Part shown: piece after piece, positions 42,918 to 55,731 of the stretch
Layout: the number at the start of each line of letters is the position of its first letter
Position numbering within the stretch: the first letter of the stretch is position 1
From: Chrysomallon squamiferum
Lineage: Eukaryota > Mollusca > Gastropoda > Neomphalida > Peltospiridae
NCBI GenBank assembly: GCA_012295275.1
Contig: CM022670.1
Span: 36,073,801 to 36,137,800, forward strand
Direction: 5' to 3'
Length of the DNA: 64,000 nt
Translations under genes and position numbers: made by a program
The notes under the pieces: generated by a model
What the model was told of the DNA's origin: nothing
Seen by the model: the letters and a program-made list of their open reading frames with translations, nothing else
The model's database searches: none

Positions 42918-45900
42918 ACAAACAACAACAAAAAAATGTTTAAAAATTTTAAAATATTAATAAAATAAAAACAGATAAAAAATAAATAAAATATTAATTA
43001 TGTATTTTTATGTTTCAAAGCTTTCACAAAAAATGTTTAATTGACTTTAATTTAAATTATATTCAGTGTAATTATTTAGATAAATGTTTACCTGATAAAT
43101 TAATTAACTTACCTGTAACTTGGCATTATGAGGATTATGCATTTGTATCAATGATGAAAAACTACTGTTGAGAGGTACTCTTGCCCCCAAGTAGGGTCTT
43201 AACCGGTATGGGTTCGGAATCCCAACCCCAAAAACCTTAAAATACAATTATGAAAAAAACGAAGTTAACAATAAGCACAAATAATTTAAAGATATGTGAC
43301 AGAAATGAAGTTCCAATGTAAATTTATTTACATATATAAAAACCCAGTGAAACTGGATAATTATATAAAACAAAAAATTGGGTATGTATGTATGTATGTT
43401 ATCATCATCATTCCATTAATGGCACACCTGTCATCAGATATACATAATTATACTGTAATTGTTACCTGGTATTTTATAGACCCTATGGAAGTGTGAATAT
43501 AAAGAGTATTTTCCACATTTCCAACCTGACGGGCTAGAAATACCACATCAAATGTAGTGTTCCCTCCAGGGGGTACTATCTGAAATGAACAAGAGTTTAT
43601 TTCTTTATATACCTATACATCAAAGCATCTTACAAGTGTTTAAAACTGTTTATAACCATTTCAAATCTATTTATTTTTTTAGACAAATCCATTACGTTTT
43701 GTTATCATATTCTGTTAATGGTCATGTCTTGAATTTTTTAGCAACATGCATACTGTAAACACATTTCTAAATATTAAGATTAATATTATTACAACTGTCT
43801 AAAATGGATATTGATTAAGATGTCACATAACAAATCTGCTTGATGAAATGATATTTGTTTACAACATAACTTCTAATGCACTGGAACTGCCAAGAATACC
43901 AAATGCTTGGGGACATAGGTTTGCTAATTACACATCAATTGCAGAAGAAAAAATACTGTGAAATGATTTTTTTTTCTTACATTTCTTTTTCAATTAAATG
44001 CTTCACAAAGCAAAAAAAGAAAAAGAAACAAAAGAAAACAAATAAAAATTAAAAAGAATAATATTGTAAATATTATTAATTCCAAATGCTTCAGACTGCT
44101 TTATTAAATAAAATAAAACTATTAGTTATGTAAAAAATTGAATTCAACACTCATTTTGTTAAGTCTCAATAAATAAAGATTATCAAATGCACAATCACAG
44201 TATGGAATGATTGTAAATTTAAATACCTTAAAATACATTTATAAGTACTAATACCTTCAAAACAAAAGACCCCCTCTGCCAAAAATTGTATCATATATCA
44301 ATTTTTTAAGATGCAATGTCACACCTGCAAATATTTACTTCCGTTTTTTTATTTTTTTCAGTTTTATTTATATATTTTTTGTGTTGTATTAACTCCTAAA
44401 AGCTATAAATGAATTAGGATTGTTTCTATAAGAATATTTTAAAAATCTATATTAAAAAAAAAAAAAAAAAAAAAATGTCCAATACATAAAAAAAAATACA
44501 CAATTTCTAATAATAATTAAATGATACTGATACACTAATTTCTATTAATAAATAAATAATAAACAGACACTAATTTCATGCATAAAAATATTGGTTACGA
44601 TCATTAAATATCCAGTTACACTATTCTATGCTTGTAAATAATCAGCATTATTTTTTTTTTTTTTTTAATGCATGTTATCAAGATATAATATTAACGTTTC
44701 CCCCAAAAAAAATATGCAATTAAAATTTTGGTTGATATTCAATTCAAAGACATCCCTTTTAAATAAAACTTCCAATTACTAATGTACCACAATTACATTT
44801 CATCTCAACAAATTCTAGAAAATACAGAATAAATTATACCATTAATTTCATAACAGATTAATTGTATGGTTGAACAGGAGCCACAATAATGACTATTTTA
44901 TGTCTGTTTTCCATGAATAAGTAGTTTTAAATTAAACATTAATTGTATGGAATGAACAGGAGCCACAATAACAACTGTTTTATGTCTGTTTTCCATGAAT
45001 AAATAATTTTAAATTTAACATTATTTTGAGTAATGAATTATTTTAGGAACAGAATAAGACTTTTTAGTCATATAAACAAATTACTATTATTTAAACATCC
45101 TGAATATTAGCCATCAATTAGCTTTTTTATAAAAGGCAGAAAATAAAAGGCATTTGTTTTCTGAAATACACCCCAATATAGAATTTACAATAAAAATGTT
45201 TATTTTGCATAAAGAAATTTACCAATTTGTTGTTTAATGTTAACATTTAAAAACTATCAAAATAAGTATTTACTAACAACCTTTTTGTTTAATTAGTCAA
45301 TAGATGAGAAATGTCTTTGAAATATTTTTGATTTTGATCAGATAAGATTATTATTTCATGAACGGTCAAAAATATGATGAAAAACATATTTCAGAAAGAA
45401 GAAGGACTAATTAATTTTGAACACTTAATAAAAGTTAGATATCACAACATCTAAATAAACATTCCTCATTTCTTTCTTATTTATTTGTTGAAAAGTAGTA
45501 AACAGTAATAGGCAAGTTCTCTCATATACATCATAATACATCCAAACAGACAGTCACATACATCAAACGAAGAGTAAAAGAAACATGCAATAAATTAAAT
45601 ATTGTCATCTTCTTCATCAGTTTCTTTTTATAACATATTATTTGTTATTAACATCTGCATTTAAATTCATTTTGATGTAACACATTTGGCACTAGTATCT
45701 GCACTCTTCCTTCTTTTGTTATTTGGGACAGTAATTATTATCCTTCAACTCTTAAAATTTATTTGAGCAAACTGTTATTCATTATTTTATTTACCATAAT
45801 AAAATACTGCTGATTTTGCAAATACCGTCTTGGCAAATAATTTTTAAAATGCTGAAGAATAGATCGGAAATTATGTGTGCTTGCTAGCTTTTTCAAAAAT

Positions 45901-48900
45901 AGAATGTGCAAGGTTCACAATTACTGATGTGTAACTATTGCAGTTATGAAAGTCATTTATCAAATTTATTTATTTATTTATATATCTCGAGTAATCATTA
46001 TCAAATAAATTGGTTTGATGAGTAACAAACTGTAAATACAAACCCATGTGAATTCAGAAATTTCAGAGGAGAATTTGTTTTTTCATAATTGAAGTTTTTT
46101 TTTAGTTTTTTATTATCAAACATTACTCCTAATGATTCTTCCCTTTATGAATGTGTTAATATTTAATAATCCACACAAATACTGTTTGATTTTGGTTACA
46201 ACTAGTAGAATCTATGTTGTTTCTAAAATTTCAACAGAAAAACATATACTTACTTTATCTTGAAAAAATGAGCAATGAAAATGAACTGTGCTACCCGATA
46301 TGGACAGCAAATGTAAACTATTTTTGGGATCATTATTTTGAACTATAACCCTCTCAATGCGAGGCATCCCCACAGGCCTGAAAACAGAAAGAAAGAAAAC
46401 ATTTAAACCTCAATGATCTATAAAAACTACAAAAATTAAAATGCTATAATCAACATTAGTATAAAGAGATTTTCAGAAAGTATATTATTATGCACTGATA
46501 CTAATGCTTTTGCTTTTGCTTTTTGAAGTTGTGTTCTTTTGATGCTGTTGTTTTGTTGTTTTGTGTTTTGGGGTTTGCGTCAACTGTTGTTTTTTAAACT
46601 TTAGTTATTATAATTTCAACCAGAAACATTTGACAGATATATATACATTATTTTAAACTTACTGTTCTTGAAAATCCAGCATGGACGGATCCAATCTAAG
46701 ACTACTGGAAAAAACTTTGTCATCTTGTATTCTGAAAAGATAAGATTGGTAAGGTACATGATCATGAATCTGAAGAACTAGTAGTACTGTTTAAATACAT
46801 TAGTGTACAGGACAACAACAACATGCATTAATAAGGCACCATTTAGTTATGGTATAAATAATTCAGTTTATAAATTTCAGATGTAAAGCTGAAGGATATA
46901 CAGAAAATTTCATCATGAAGCAAGTTCCATTATAAAGAAAAATATTGCTGGTACAAAATAAAGGAAGAACAAACATTAGCTATCATAAATTTTCCATAGC
47001 TTTTAAATGCAAATTTATATATATATATATTTTTTGCTGTAATTAATTTCTTTAAATAATTTTTTTTAAATTTCACAGTCTGTTATATGTTTAACCCAGT
47101 TTAATCCAAAAAAAAAGTAATAAAGAAATATTTTAAATTAAGATCTGACTGGATGGAAAATTACATTGTAGATTTTTATTATTTTAAAACAAATTTGTTT
47201 TTAATTGAAGCATAATGCAGAAAGCCTGTAAAAACAACATTTGTCATCTTCTTGATGCTTCTAATGTATTTTAAATGGCAATTTTCTTTATCCCCACATT
47301 AAAAACATATTATTTTAAAAAACATTATCATAATTTATTTATTTATTTTATTTTATTTTATATTTAACTGTTCATCTTTTCCATCTGACAATAAAACCAA
47401 ACAGCACTAAATGAATAAACTAAAGTAACCCCAAAAATATGCTAAATCTGGTTGCAGTCTTTCACAAGAGACTTGATAAAGTTTTAAAAATCACGATCTG
47501 TATGAATAACTAATTGTGTTGTACAATATCACAGTGACCTGACAAGCCCATGTGCTGCAAGTCTTTCAACAAAACAATGCCTGCTCAGCAAGCATTTCCT
47601 TTAACAAAAATAGGTCTATCGTTACAAATGATATCCAAAAGATTCTTCTCTTCTTGTTCTTTTATTTATTAATTTATTAATTTAAAATAATCATTTTACC
47701 TAAAGTTACTATTACTATAAAATATTAGTTTGTTATCATGTAATCCTATAAAGATAAAAGTTACTATTACTATAAAATATAAGTTTGTTATCATGTAATC
47801 CTATAAAGATAAAATATGACTGCACTTAAATCTTGATAAGATTTAACTCATTGGAAATACAGAATATTATCCATCTGTTTCACATGAATCTGTCATGGAA
47901 AATAATTTACTGAACAATCATAACAATTATTCTCACTCTTTTTTAAAAAACAAAACAACAACAACAACCAAAAAATCAGCATGACATAAAGCGATAGAGA
48001 ATAAATAGGACCATCATCTAAGGTGAACTTTATGAAGTATCATTATAACACAATAGATATTTTAATATATTTTATTTCACTATTATGGAGCTTTTTGTGT
48101 GGCTGATTTGTTTTGGGGGTTTTTTGGATCTTTTTTGTTGATATACATATATGTGTGGTTTCAAATAAAGAAGAATATATCAAAATTAAGGATTTCGTGG
48201 AGGTTTTTGTAGTCATTTTTTTTTGTTTTGTTTTTGTTTTTTTAATTTCTTATACAGTTATTTAGGAACATAATTATGTTAAAAGAATATTAACATAATT
48301 CCCAGTAGCAGACAAGATATACTTTTATAAAGGTTTTTACATACATCTGATTTACTGTTCACTGACAATCAGTGCACAAATAAATATTTTATCAGTGATT
48401 GATATTTTCACAGGTGTTTTTCCTATTCTGTTCATAGCAGGAATTCAACAATAATTTATAGATAGTATCTCTTCCAATACTTTTTTTAATTATTATATAC
48501 TTATATATATTTTTTTTTGTATTTTTTATTATTGTATTTCATGAATAAGGAAAACTTTCAATCTGTTGGTTTAAAATTATCTTGTAACTTTAATTGTATG
48601 TCTTTAGTTTAATTAAATAAAGAGATTTTCAAAAGATGTATAATTATTTATCAATTTTATGAATAACAAAATAAAAGAAACAAATACAGTACAATATCTT
48701 TAGTCTGCTAATCATTTGTAAATGGCTTTCCATTATTTTTTAACATGCAGCCAGTGATACAGTAGTAATCAGATATTTTAGTTAACATAGCTTATAATCC
48801 CAGTGTTATCTAGGGCATTACGTTAGGCTGAAATTCTGACACAGCAATCCTTTAGGAATTAGGTGTGATACTGAGACTATTTACAAGTCTGACCAAACAA

Positions 48901-51900
48901 AGGACAAAGAAAAACTGCAATGCTTTTTTCTGATTCTTTTTTCCTAATTATTGTCCAAAAAAAATTAATAAAAAATAAATAAAAATAAAAATAAAAATAA
49001 TTTTTGCACACTATTCCAATGAAAGAAAATATTGATCTCTATTCAAGCATTTTTCTTTTCTTTTTTTAAACCCATTAATATAATCTGTTTTGTTAACCCA
49101 TCAGTTAGATGTGAATACAGGTTTATGTCAGTGATATTAAATCAAACAGTTTAAGCCAATACACTGGTGATTAGGTAAGGCATAGGTTCAATACATATGA
49201 TAAAATAATGATAATAAAGATATCACTATAGAATCAAAAAATAAAAATAGAACAGCCCATCTCTGCCTGACAGAGACATGGTACAATTGAATTAATGCTA
49301 GAAATCAATATACAAACTGACTCCACAAAGCAATAATGTGGAGGAAGCCATACAGAAAGGTCTGTAGCATTTGTAATCTTTTTGTGCAGCCATGTGAAAC
49401 AGGTGAAATGTGTCTGTGAGGGAGTTTAAACTTGTCAACCATCACATACAAATACAGATAAGGAATCAAACGGCTACTAAACAAAATGCTGCAAAAACAC
49501 TTGATGCAGAGTTCTGATGTTAACAATTTGCATCCTGTTCTGGGTCATTTAATCATAACACGTTTAACAGATTTGTATAAACATAAAGATAATTTGTATA
49601 TCAACAACAATAAATCTTATCTTAACAGTACAAAGTCATAACAGTACGTAAGATGTTAATGTAAGTACTGGAGTAACAAAGATAATAAGGCACTTAGTAC
49701 TAGCAGGGTTTTCCCCCATTCATTATTTTTTTTTACATCATTAAAATCTCTTTTATAACTAAATATTGCATCATATCAGCAGCAAATAAACTCTGGTTCA
49801 TGTCAAATAAAATGAAGGATTATACTCTGAACAAAAAGATGTAATTAAGAACCTCTATTTTCAGTTTTCTGCACTAACATTTCATCACTGGAGATTACAT
49901 TTCTTGTCGGATTTCTGAAGTACATAAGAAACGTGACCACTTGCATACACAAAAAAAACCTAACTCTTAGACATGTTCAGTCAACCTCCAATTTTCTTTT
50001 TGTAAATGTTCAGTCAACCTTAACATCAAGTGTTTTGGAACATATTTACAGTTACCTCAGTAATATGATATCCAGTCTGGTTACCTTTCTGAATTTAAAC
50101 ATCTATACAAATAACAATCATCAGTTACTTCAATTTATTTTCATATAATCAAAACCAATATTCTGTTATTAAGACAGATTAAATAATGCTGTACATTTTT
50201 TATTTTTTTTCTCACAATAAATGCTCTTGCTTGAATAATCAAAATGTAAATAACTGTATAACAGCTGTCTCCAGTAATTGAAAAAGTATAAGTTATTTAA
50301 ACAACAGTAGATCGACCGTTTCCAACTACACATTCTTCCAGTATCAACAAAAATATAAAAAAAATGTCATTGATTGTATTTTGATGTTCAATTATTAATA
50401 TGTCCAGTTGTGTATATGTTATGCATCATTAATCATGTACTGCTACTGTTACAATGAAACGTTTAACAAAGAAAATACCACATAAATAAATGAAATAAGA
50501 CTGAAGCATTATAAATTTAACTTCGGTTAAACTGATATATTAAAATAAAAGTATTGTTTTAATTTCAGTAACAACAGCCTACCAAGATGTTATATATTAA
50601 AATGTAACAAATATTTTTCTTTAACATATTATGATATATTTTAGGTTTTAAGACAGTAACATCAGTCTAAGCAGACAAATTTTCAACTATTTCCCTTTTC
50701 ATTACAAATACTATATAAATGTACAAAAACAAAAGATGCAATACCATACTTAACAAAATACCACCACTACCATACTACCTATACTTAATTTCTTTTCACC
50801 TTATAAAAATGAATGGGCATACACTGTTAAATAAACCCATATTTTTCAATATCAATATGGTTATTTACTCATGCTTCAATTATTGGTACCTATTTACTTC
50901 TTCTGATAAAATTTTCTTATATATCTGACTCGTGATTATTTATTAAAGTATGCACAGATGTAAACATATCATTAAGCGTATCACGTATATAACAGATGTA
51001 TAAAACCAGCTGTTAAATCTGTATTTCAAATAAAGTACAAAATACAACAAAAGAAAAACCAAAGTAAAAGTAAAACTTGATAAATGTTTACCAATCCTGG
51101 AAAAATCAACATCAAGCATTTATTAAAATATTCTATTTCAGTAAGTTAATATTAGAAATAATTGCAACAACTCAACAATTGAACTTAAAATCTGTGAACA
51201 CTGATATAGTACTTGATAATAATTCTGCTTCATAATCTATTTGTTTAACAGTGTTAATATGAATTAATGTGTCTATCATCAGCTGTTAAATGTTGATCAG
51301 CTATAAAGTGAAAGTAAATCCAAAGGCAACAATAAATATTAAAAAAGAAAACTAGAGATGGATCTTGTTTCAGATAATATATTTTATTTTACAATTTTTT
51401 TTTTTTTTTTTTTTTTTTTTGAATTGTCATTTTATGCTTTATATTAAAATAAAAATAAAAAAAACTATTTTTCAAAATATCATATATCTTCATTTTAATT
51501 ATAAACACTTATGTTTTTATACTACATATGTGATAACAAAATACATGACGGTGCTATCAGTAAAGAGTCATTCTATTCTTATCTAACAGATAACAGTTTA
51601 GGTTGAAAGATTTATAAAATATTATCTAAAATATTTATATAATAATAAAATCATTAAAAGCTATTTATTTTTATTTGCAGAGTAACAACCATGTTAACAG
51701 TAACAATAGAAAATAAACTATTTTTGATTAAGGATAAAAGTTATTAATTTTGATTTGCAAAATAATAACATTATCAACATCAAGAATAAAAAATAATCTA
51801 CTTACGATAAAGAATCTGGATAACCAGGTTTTATCTGAATAAAACAAAACACATGTACATTTTAATATACTGAAGATGATGTCCACTACTGCAAAAAGAA

Positions 51901-54858
51901 TGAATATAATATACAAATAAAACAATACTGATGGCATACGTTTCAGTTAATAAAAAAGGAAACTTTTATTTTTCCTCTTTATTAATATTTTATTTGTTTA
52001 AATTTTCGAAAAATTTAACCAGATTAATAATCCTAAAATTAATTCAAACAATGCATTTAATGTTTCAACAAACAAGAGTTAATCCATATTACATAATTTA
52101 ATATGTTACTTCAAAGATGTCTTAAAAACTGGTTCAGTATTTCCCAGTGTACCAAATTTATGTCCATAGGCATAAATATTAATCAAGAAAAAATTCACTT
52201 CTTAGCAACCACCTTTTGTAGTTTCTGAATGTCATTGAATTCTGCCGCAAATCGAAAATGTGTTACTGAAACTATAAGTACTGGATATCTGCAACAGTTT
52301 TATTTAAATCTAAATTCTTTTTTTTTTTTTTTTCATTACACATTTTCAAAGCTTTTCTTCCAAAAAGTTCAAAAAGTATTACTTTACATTTAAATACACA
52401 CACACGTGACACAGATACATATGATTATTTCTAAAATGTTTCTGGCAAATTAAAATAAAATGCAATAATTCATTTAGCCAAACTGAATTGTTGTAAAAAA
52501 TAATTAATAATAATAAAATTCTTTAGTAGTAATTTCTTTTTTTTTTTTTACTAAATTTTTGAGATAAATTTTTTCATTTATATATATATATATAATTTTT
52601 TATTAACAGCAGAAATGCTCAATTTTGTCATTAAAAAATGTCACTTATAATAGTTTATATGTTAATGTCTTACATATATTTATTTTCTGTTACTGCATTA
52701 GTCTATGTTCATTGTGTGTATGTGTGTGTATAAATATATATGTAGGTGAGTGTGTATGTTATGATTCAATGTGTATTTGTTATGATTAAATATGCGAGTG
52801 TGTGTTTGTGTCTGTGTTTGTATGTGTGTGTGTATTTTTATGAATGAAGTAATGTTCTCAAAATACAAAACATGGTGGTTGTGGTCAATTACTTAGTATT
52901 TTATTAAATAATTATTTTAAATAAAAAAACAACAATAAAGTTACGATAGGAATGTGTTTTGCATGAACATAAAAATATTGGTATTAGTATTGTTATGTTT
53001 CTTAATAAAATATGAAGAAATAATTACATAAAATTTTACAAACTGAAACCAAAAACAAAATTATGAGTTCTATTGATAAAAAATATATACCAAAAAAAAT
53101 AAAATAAAATAAAAACAAAAACAGAAAAAAACCCCAAACAAAACAGTAAACCAAAACAACACTGTAATAAATATTTATGCATACATACAAGTTTATTAAT
53201 TATTCGTGATTTAATATAAAAGGAACACTGAAATTAAACTGATATTATACAAAAGAATTTTTTTTATTTTTAATATATACTGATGCAAATCTTTTTTTTT
53301 TTATGAAGATTCAGTTTGCCAACAGATAACAAACACTTTAAATTTGCACATGTAAAACAACATGCTGATTTACTTTCCAGAATGAGTGTATTTTAAATAA
53401 TCAAACATTTTTTAAAAACAATATTTAGTTCACTTAAGTCTTATATAACTGTTATGTTGAGCTATTAAATTACAACCTTCTGATGATATCTGACCGCTTT
53501 ATTATGTATCACCATATTTACTGATATCACCAGTATAACATATCTCATAAATTTATCTGTTCCCTTAATCTCAACTATCCAGTCAAACAACAAACAAGTA
53601 CAAATGTATTTTTGTTATTTCTCTACCAATAATACCCTTACAGTGTACCAAAAAATATTTGATTAACAAACTATATTAGTTAATCATGTATATGAAAATA
53701 TATTATTTGCAAAAGTTGATTAAAAAACAAATACTGGTAGAAATGAATTATACTTTCAAATTTAAGCATTATTTACAATATATTTAAAACTAATTTTTTC
53801 TTTTTTTTTTTTAGTTTCATTGATCTATTCATATTTATATATGTACACATGCACTAACACATAATTTTATTTAAATATGTAAGAAGAAAATTATGCTTAC
53901 TTCTAAAGGAATACCACTGATATCTCCAACTATATATGTTAGATGTTGGTCTGTTTGAATAAAAGCTGAAATGGAAAAAACATTAACATGAGTTACTGAA
54001 CTAAAGTTGATACTAGCCATGTAAAATCCTTGGTTAACAGACTGTAAGAAAATTAACATGAACTGTCACTGTACAAGACTTACTCTTAACTGAATTACAT
54101 TGACCTATTTTCTTAATTTTAATTTTTTGTTTTCAAATATAAATTGCTTTTAATATTTATATCTCATTAAAATTATTTGAATATTATTTCTGAAATATGG
54201 CTTAAATTTTCAACAATTAGCATTTTATTTCCAAATTTATTAATGTTAAAAGCAGTTCTACAATGCCACATTAATCCATATTATGAAATTAAAGAAATCT
54301 TAAATATAACAAGCAGTAGACTGATAATCTTAATGTTTATGCTAATAGGTAATGTGATGTAAGATGTTTTAATTGTTGTTAGTAAACGTGTGTCATCTGG
54401 TCCAACAACTGTATTTAGAGCAAGTGTTACAATAATTTGCAATAAACAGAAAAACAATGTATTTCCTGGTTCATAAAAATGTTTCAAAACGACGGTTTGA
54501 AACGGATATATAAACAATATTTGCATAATACTATTACCCAAATCTCCTATAATTATGAAAATATTGTACATATCATCTTTTAGGTAGCTGTATGTGTACT
54601 AATTTAGGTTACGGTAGTGAAGCATAAGTAACCAATGACAGATTCTATTTGTAAACACACAAAAAGGGGATGCATAGTAATGATCATAATGCACAAATTT
54701 CTGTGCCTTTTACTGATCTGTTTTGATTCCTTACCTTGACTGTGACTTTCAACTGCATCAACATGTGAAGAAAATGTTTGTAATGTTTGTAAAATAAGTA
54801 AAAAATGTAAAAAGTCTAGCACTCTTTCTGTAGAGTAAACATCCAACAACCGCGCCAT
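23028..54858 (-). CDS. TMEM131: TMEM131, complete, about 38 exons
   Basis: Exons, 5' to 3', lie near 54735-54858, 53901-53965, 51806-51834, 46663-46731, 46254-46377, 43466-43579, 43113-43235, 42716-42796, 42026-42176, 40934-41052, 40457-40564, 39916-40021, 39200-39350, 38774-38944, 38026-38136, 37727-37849, 36993-37097, 36544-36630, 36120-36273, 35660-35735, 35081-35199, 34667-34802, 34085-34194, 33703-33781, 33085-33242, 32621-32760, 32194-32395, 30869-31955, 30401-30618, 29786-29898, 27144-27242, 25798-26061, 25392-25492, 24944-25050, 24380-24523, 24064-24185, 23562-23717 and 23028-23147: about 1,890 codons, like human TMEM131. Exon 1 encodes a hydrophobic signal-like segment. The luminal part has the PapD-like hallmarks (PVGMPRIERV, PPGGNTTFDVVFLARQVGNV, GVGIPNPYRLRPYLGARVP). 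A helix follows LPRPNWEPVLYY. The cytosolic tail has SSLELPYT, KDSPPPTWD and SYSSIV. In this family the luminal domains help collagen assembly and the tail recruits TRAPP/COPII export machinery. Confidence 0.95.
26812..26842. repeat. Poly-A run of about 31 bases
   Basis: The longest adenine homopolymer noticed in the window, inside an intron of TMEM131. Read on the sense strand of that gene it is a poly-T tract. It is not close enough to an acceptor to be a polypyrimidine tract. Confidence 0.95.
27243..29785. other. TMEM131 intron, nothing else recognised
   Basis: A 2.5-kb AT-rich intron between two exons for the cytosolic tail. It ends next to an AT/TTTA microsatellite at about 29633-29683. 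The plus-strand reading frame at 28741-28944 resembles no family known to me and has no supporting splice sites. Confidence 0.6.
29633..29683. repeat. (AT)n then (TTTA)n microsatellite
   Basis: About 13 AT units followed by about six TTTA units, roughly 100 bases from the 29786-29898 exon of TMEM131. Confidence 0.93.
38347..38368. repeat. (CA)n microsatellite
   Basis: A CA run of about 22 bases in a TMEM131 intron. Confidence 0.93.
42861..42918. repeat. (AAAT)n microsatellite
   Basis: About 14 uninterrupted AAAT units in the intron between the 42716-42796 and 43113-43235 exons of TMEM131. Confidence 0.95.
43580..46253. other. TMEM131 intron with a 79-bp duplication
   Basis: A 2.7-kb AT-rich intron. 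Apart from the tandem duplication at about 44861-45020 and poly-A/poly-T runs near 44453-44475 and 44650-44666, I see no gene or element. Confidence 0.6.
44861..45020. repeat. Two-copy tandem duplication, about 79 bp
   Basis: The segment TTAATTGTATGG through GAACAGGAGCCACAATAA and TGTCTGTTTTCCATGAATAA to TTTTAAATTAAACA is repeated head-to-tail with a handful of substitutions. It lies in a TMEM131 intron and has no evident function. Confidence 0.9.
46732..51805. other. Largest TMEM131 intron
   Basis: A 5.1-kb intron. It holds a 56-bp tandem duplication at 47704-47815, a poly-T run at 51395-51420 and a less AT-rich stretch at about 49240-49540 that contains a small hairpin. No coding exon is supported. 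The minus-strand reading frame at 49305-49526 has no family resemblance and no fitting splice sites. Confidence 0.6.
47704..47815. repeat. Two-copy tandem duplication, 56 bp
   Basis: Two adjacent copies of a unit from AGTTACTATTACTATAAAAT through GTTTGTTATCATGTAATCC to TATAAAGATAAA differ by only about one base (ATTAG against ATAAG). The near-identity implies a recent event. Confidence 0.92.
52690..52840. repeat. Imperfect TG/TATG-rich tract
   Basis: A degenerate stretch of TGTG, TATG and GAGTG words, with TATGTTATGATTCAATGTGT and a close copy inside it, in a TMEM131 intron. It looks like a decaying microsatellite. Confidence 0.75.
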
Positions 54859-55731
54859 GCTGCTAAGTCAGGTCAGTGTTGTCAGTTCAGACATGAAAAA
54901 GAAATTTGTAAATTTTTACAACGATAAATAAAATAAGAATATGTATTGAAATCAGTGATAGAGGATACTCTACAAAATCCTTTATTTATATATTTTTGTT
55001 CATTGGTAATTGAAGAATATTTTATTCGAAACTAACGCAATTGATTAAATTACAGCTAGCTCGTTTTGGCAGGTGCGAGTCGTGCTGTCATTGGCTGTTC
55101 ACTTGGTAACTTCCATCGAGTCATTTCCGGGTTATTAATATTTGCCATGTCAGAGTTACTAATAGTAATGCATACGCTGTATGTACTGCTAAATATAATA
55201 TAGTGAATAATCATGTTCGTTTGAAAGTGTGATGTCAGATTTATATATTTATTTAAAAAAAAAAAAAAAAAAAAACTTAGTTAAGAATATAGTTATAAAA
55301 CACGACAGAGGCTTCATAATCTTAAGTTAATGTAACTGTTGAATTTTTCACTAAAGCCATTTAATGATTTACTAATTTAAGGTGGTGCATTATGACCGTT
55401 GATTATTTATGAGTAGAAACATACCACTTTTGCCCTGAGAAAAGAAACAAATTAATATGAAAACATATTTATACAATTGAATGATTATCGTTTTTTATTA
55501 TGTAACAACATCATTTATATTTTTTCTAGAGTAAAAGTAATAATCTGTAATTTATTTAATTATTAATTTAATACTTTCGTGTTTATTTTATTTTATTATA
55601 CATTTATTACCCAATTTACAAAATAACAAGTACTGTATATTGTTTAATTAAGCATAACTGTGTTTCTTTAACTTTATTTCCATTTCAGAATAAACATATG
55701 AATATAGTTTAGTCTTGAAAAAGATTTTCAG
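54859..55731. promoter_or_regulatory. Head-to-head promoter of TMEM131 and ELMOD2
   Basis: The start codons of two divergent genes lie 873 bases apart. The middle (about 55040-55140) is clearly GC-richer than its surroundings and holds an inverted CCAAT box (CATTGGCTG at 55089-55097) and an ETS-like ATTTCCGGG at 55123-55131. An acceptor-like TTCCATTTCAG ending at 55688 suggests that the plus-strand gene has a non-coding first exon near the GC-rich core, spliced to the exon that carries its start codon. Confidence 0.6.

Noticed and set aside
53966-54041. Longer version of TMEM131 exon 2 starting at 54041
   Set aside because: Joining exon 1 to this start gives an immediate stop. The acceptor at 53965, with a strong pyrimidine tract, keeps the frame and yields AFIQTDQ, matching the AFVQS segment of the family.
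54281-54571. Hydrophobic 96-codon minus-strand reading frame in TMEM131 intron 1
   Set aside because: AT-rich intron readily encodes hydrophobic residues. There is no homologue known to me and no splice support.
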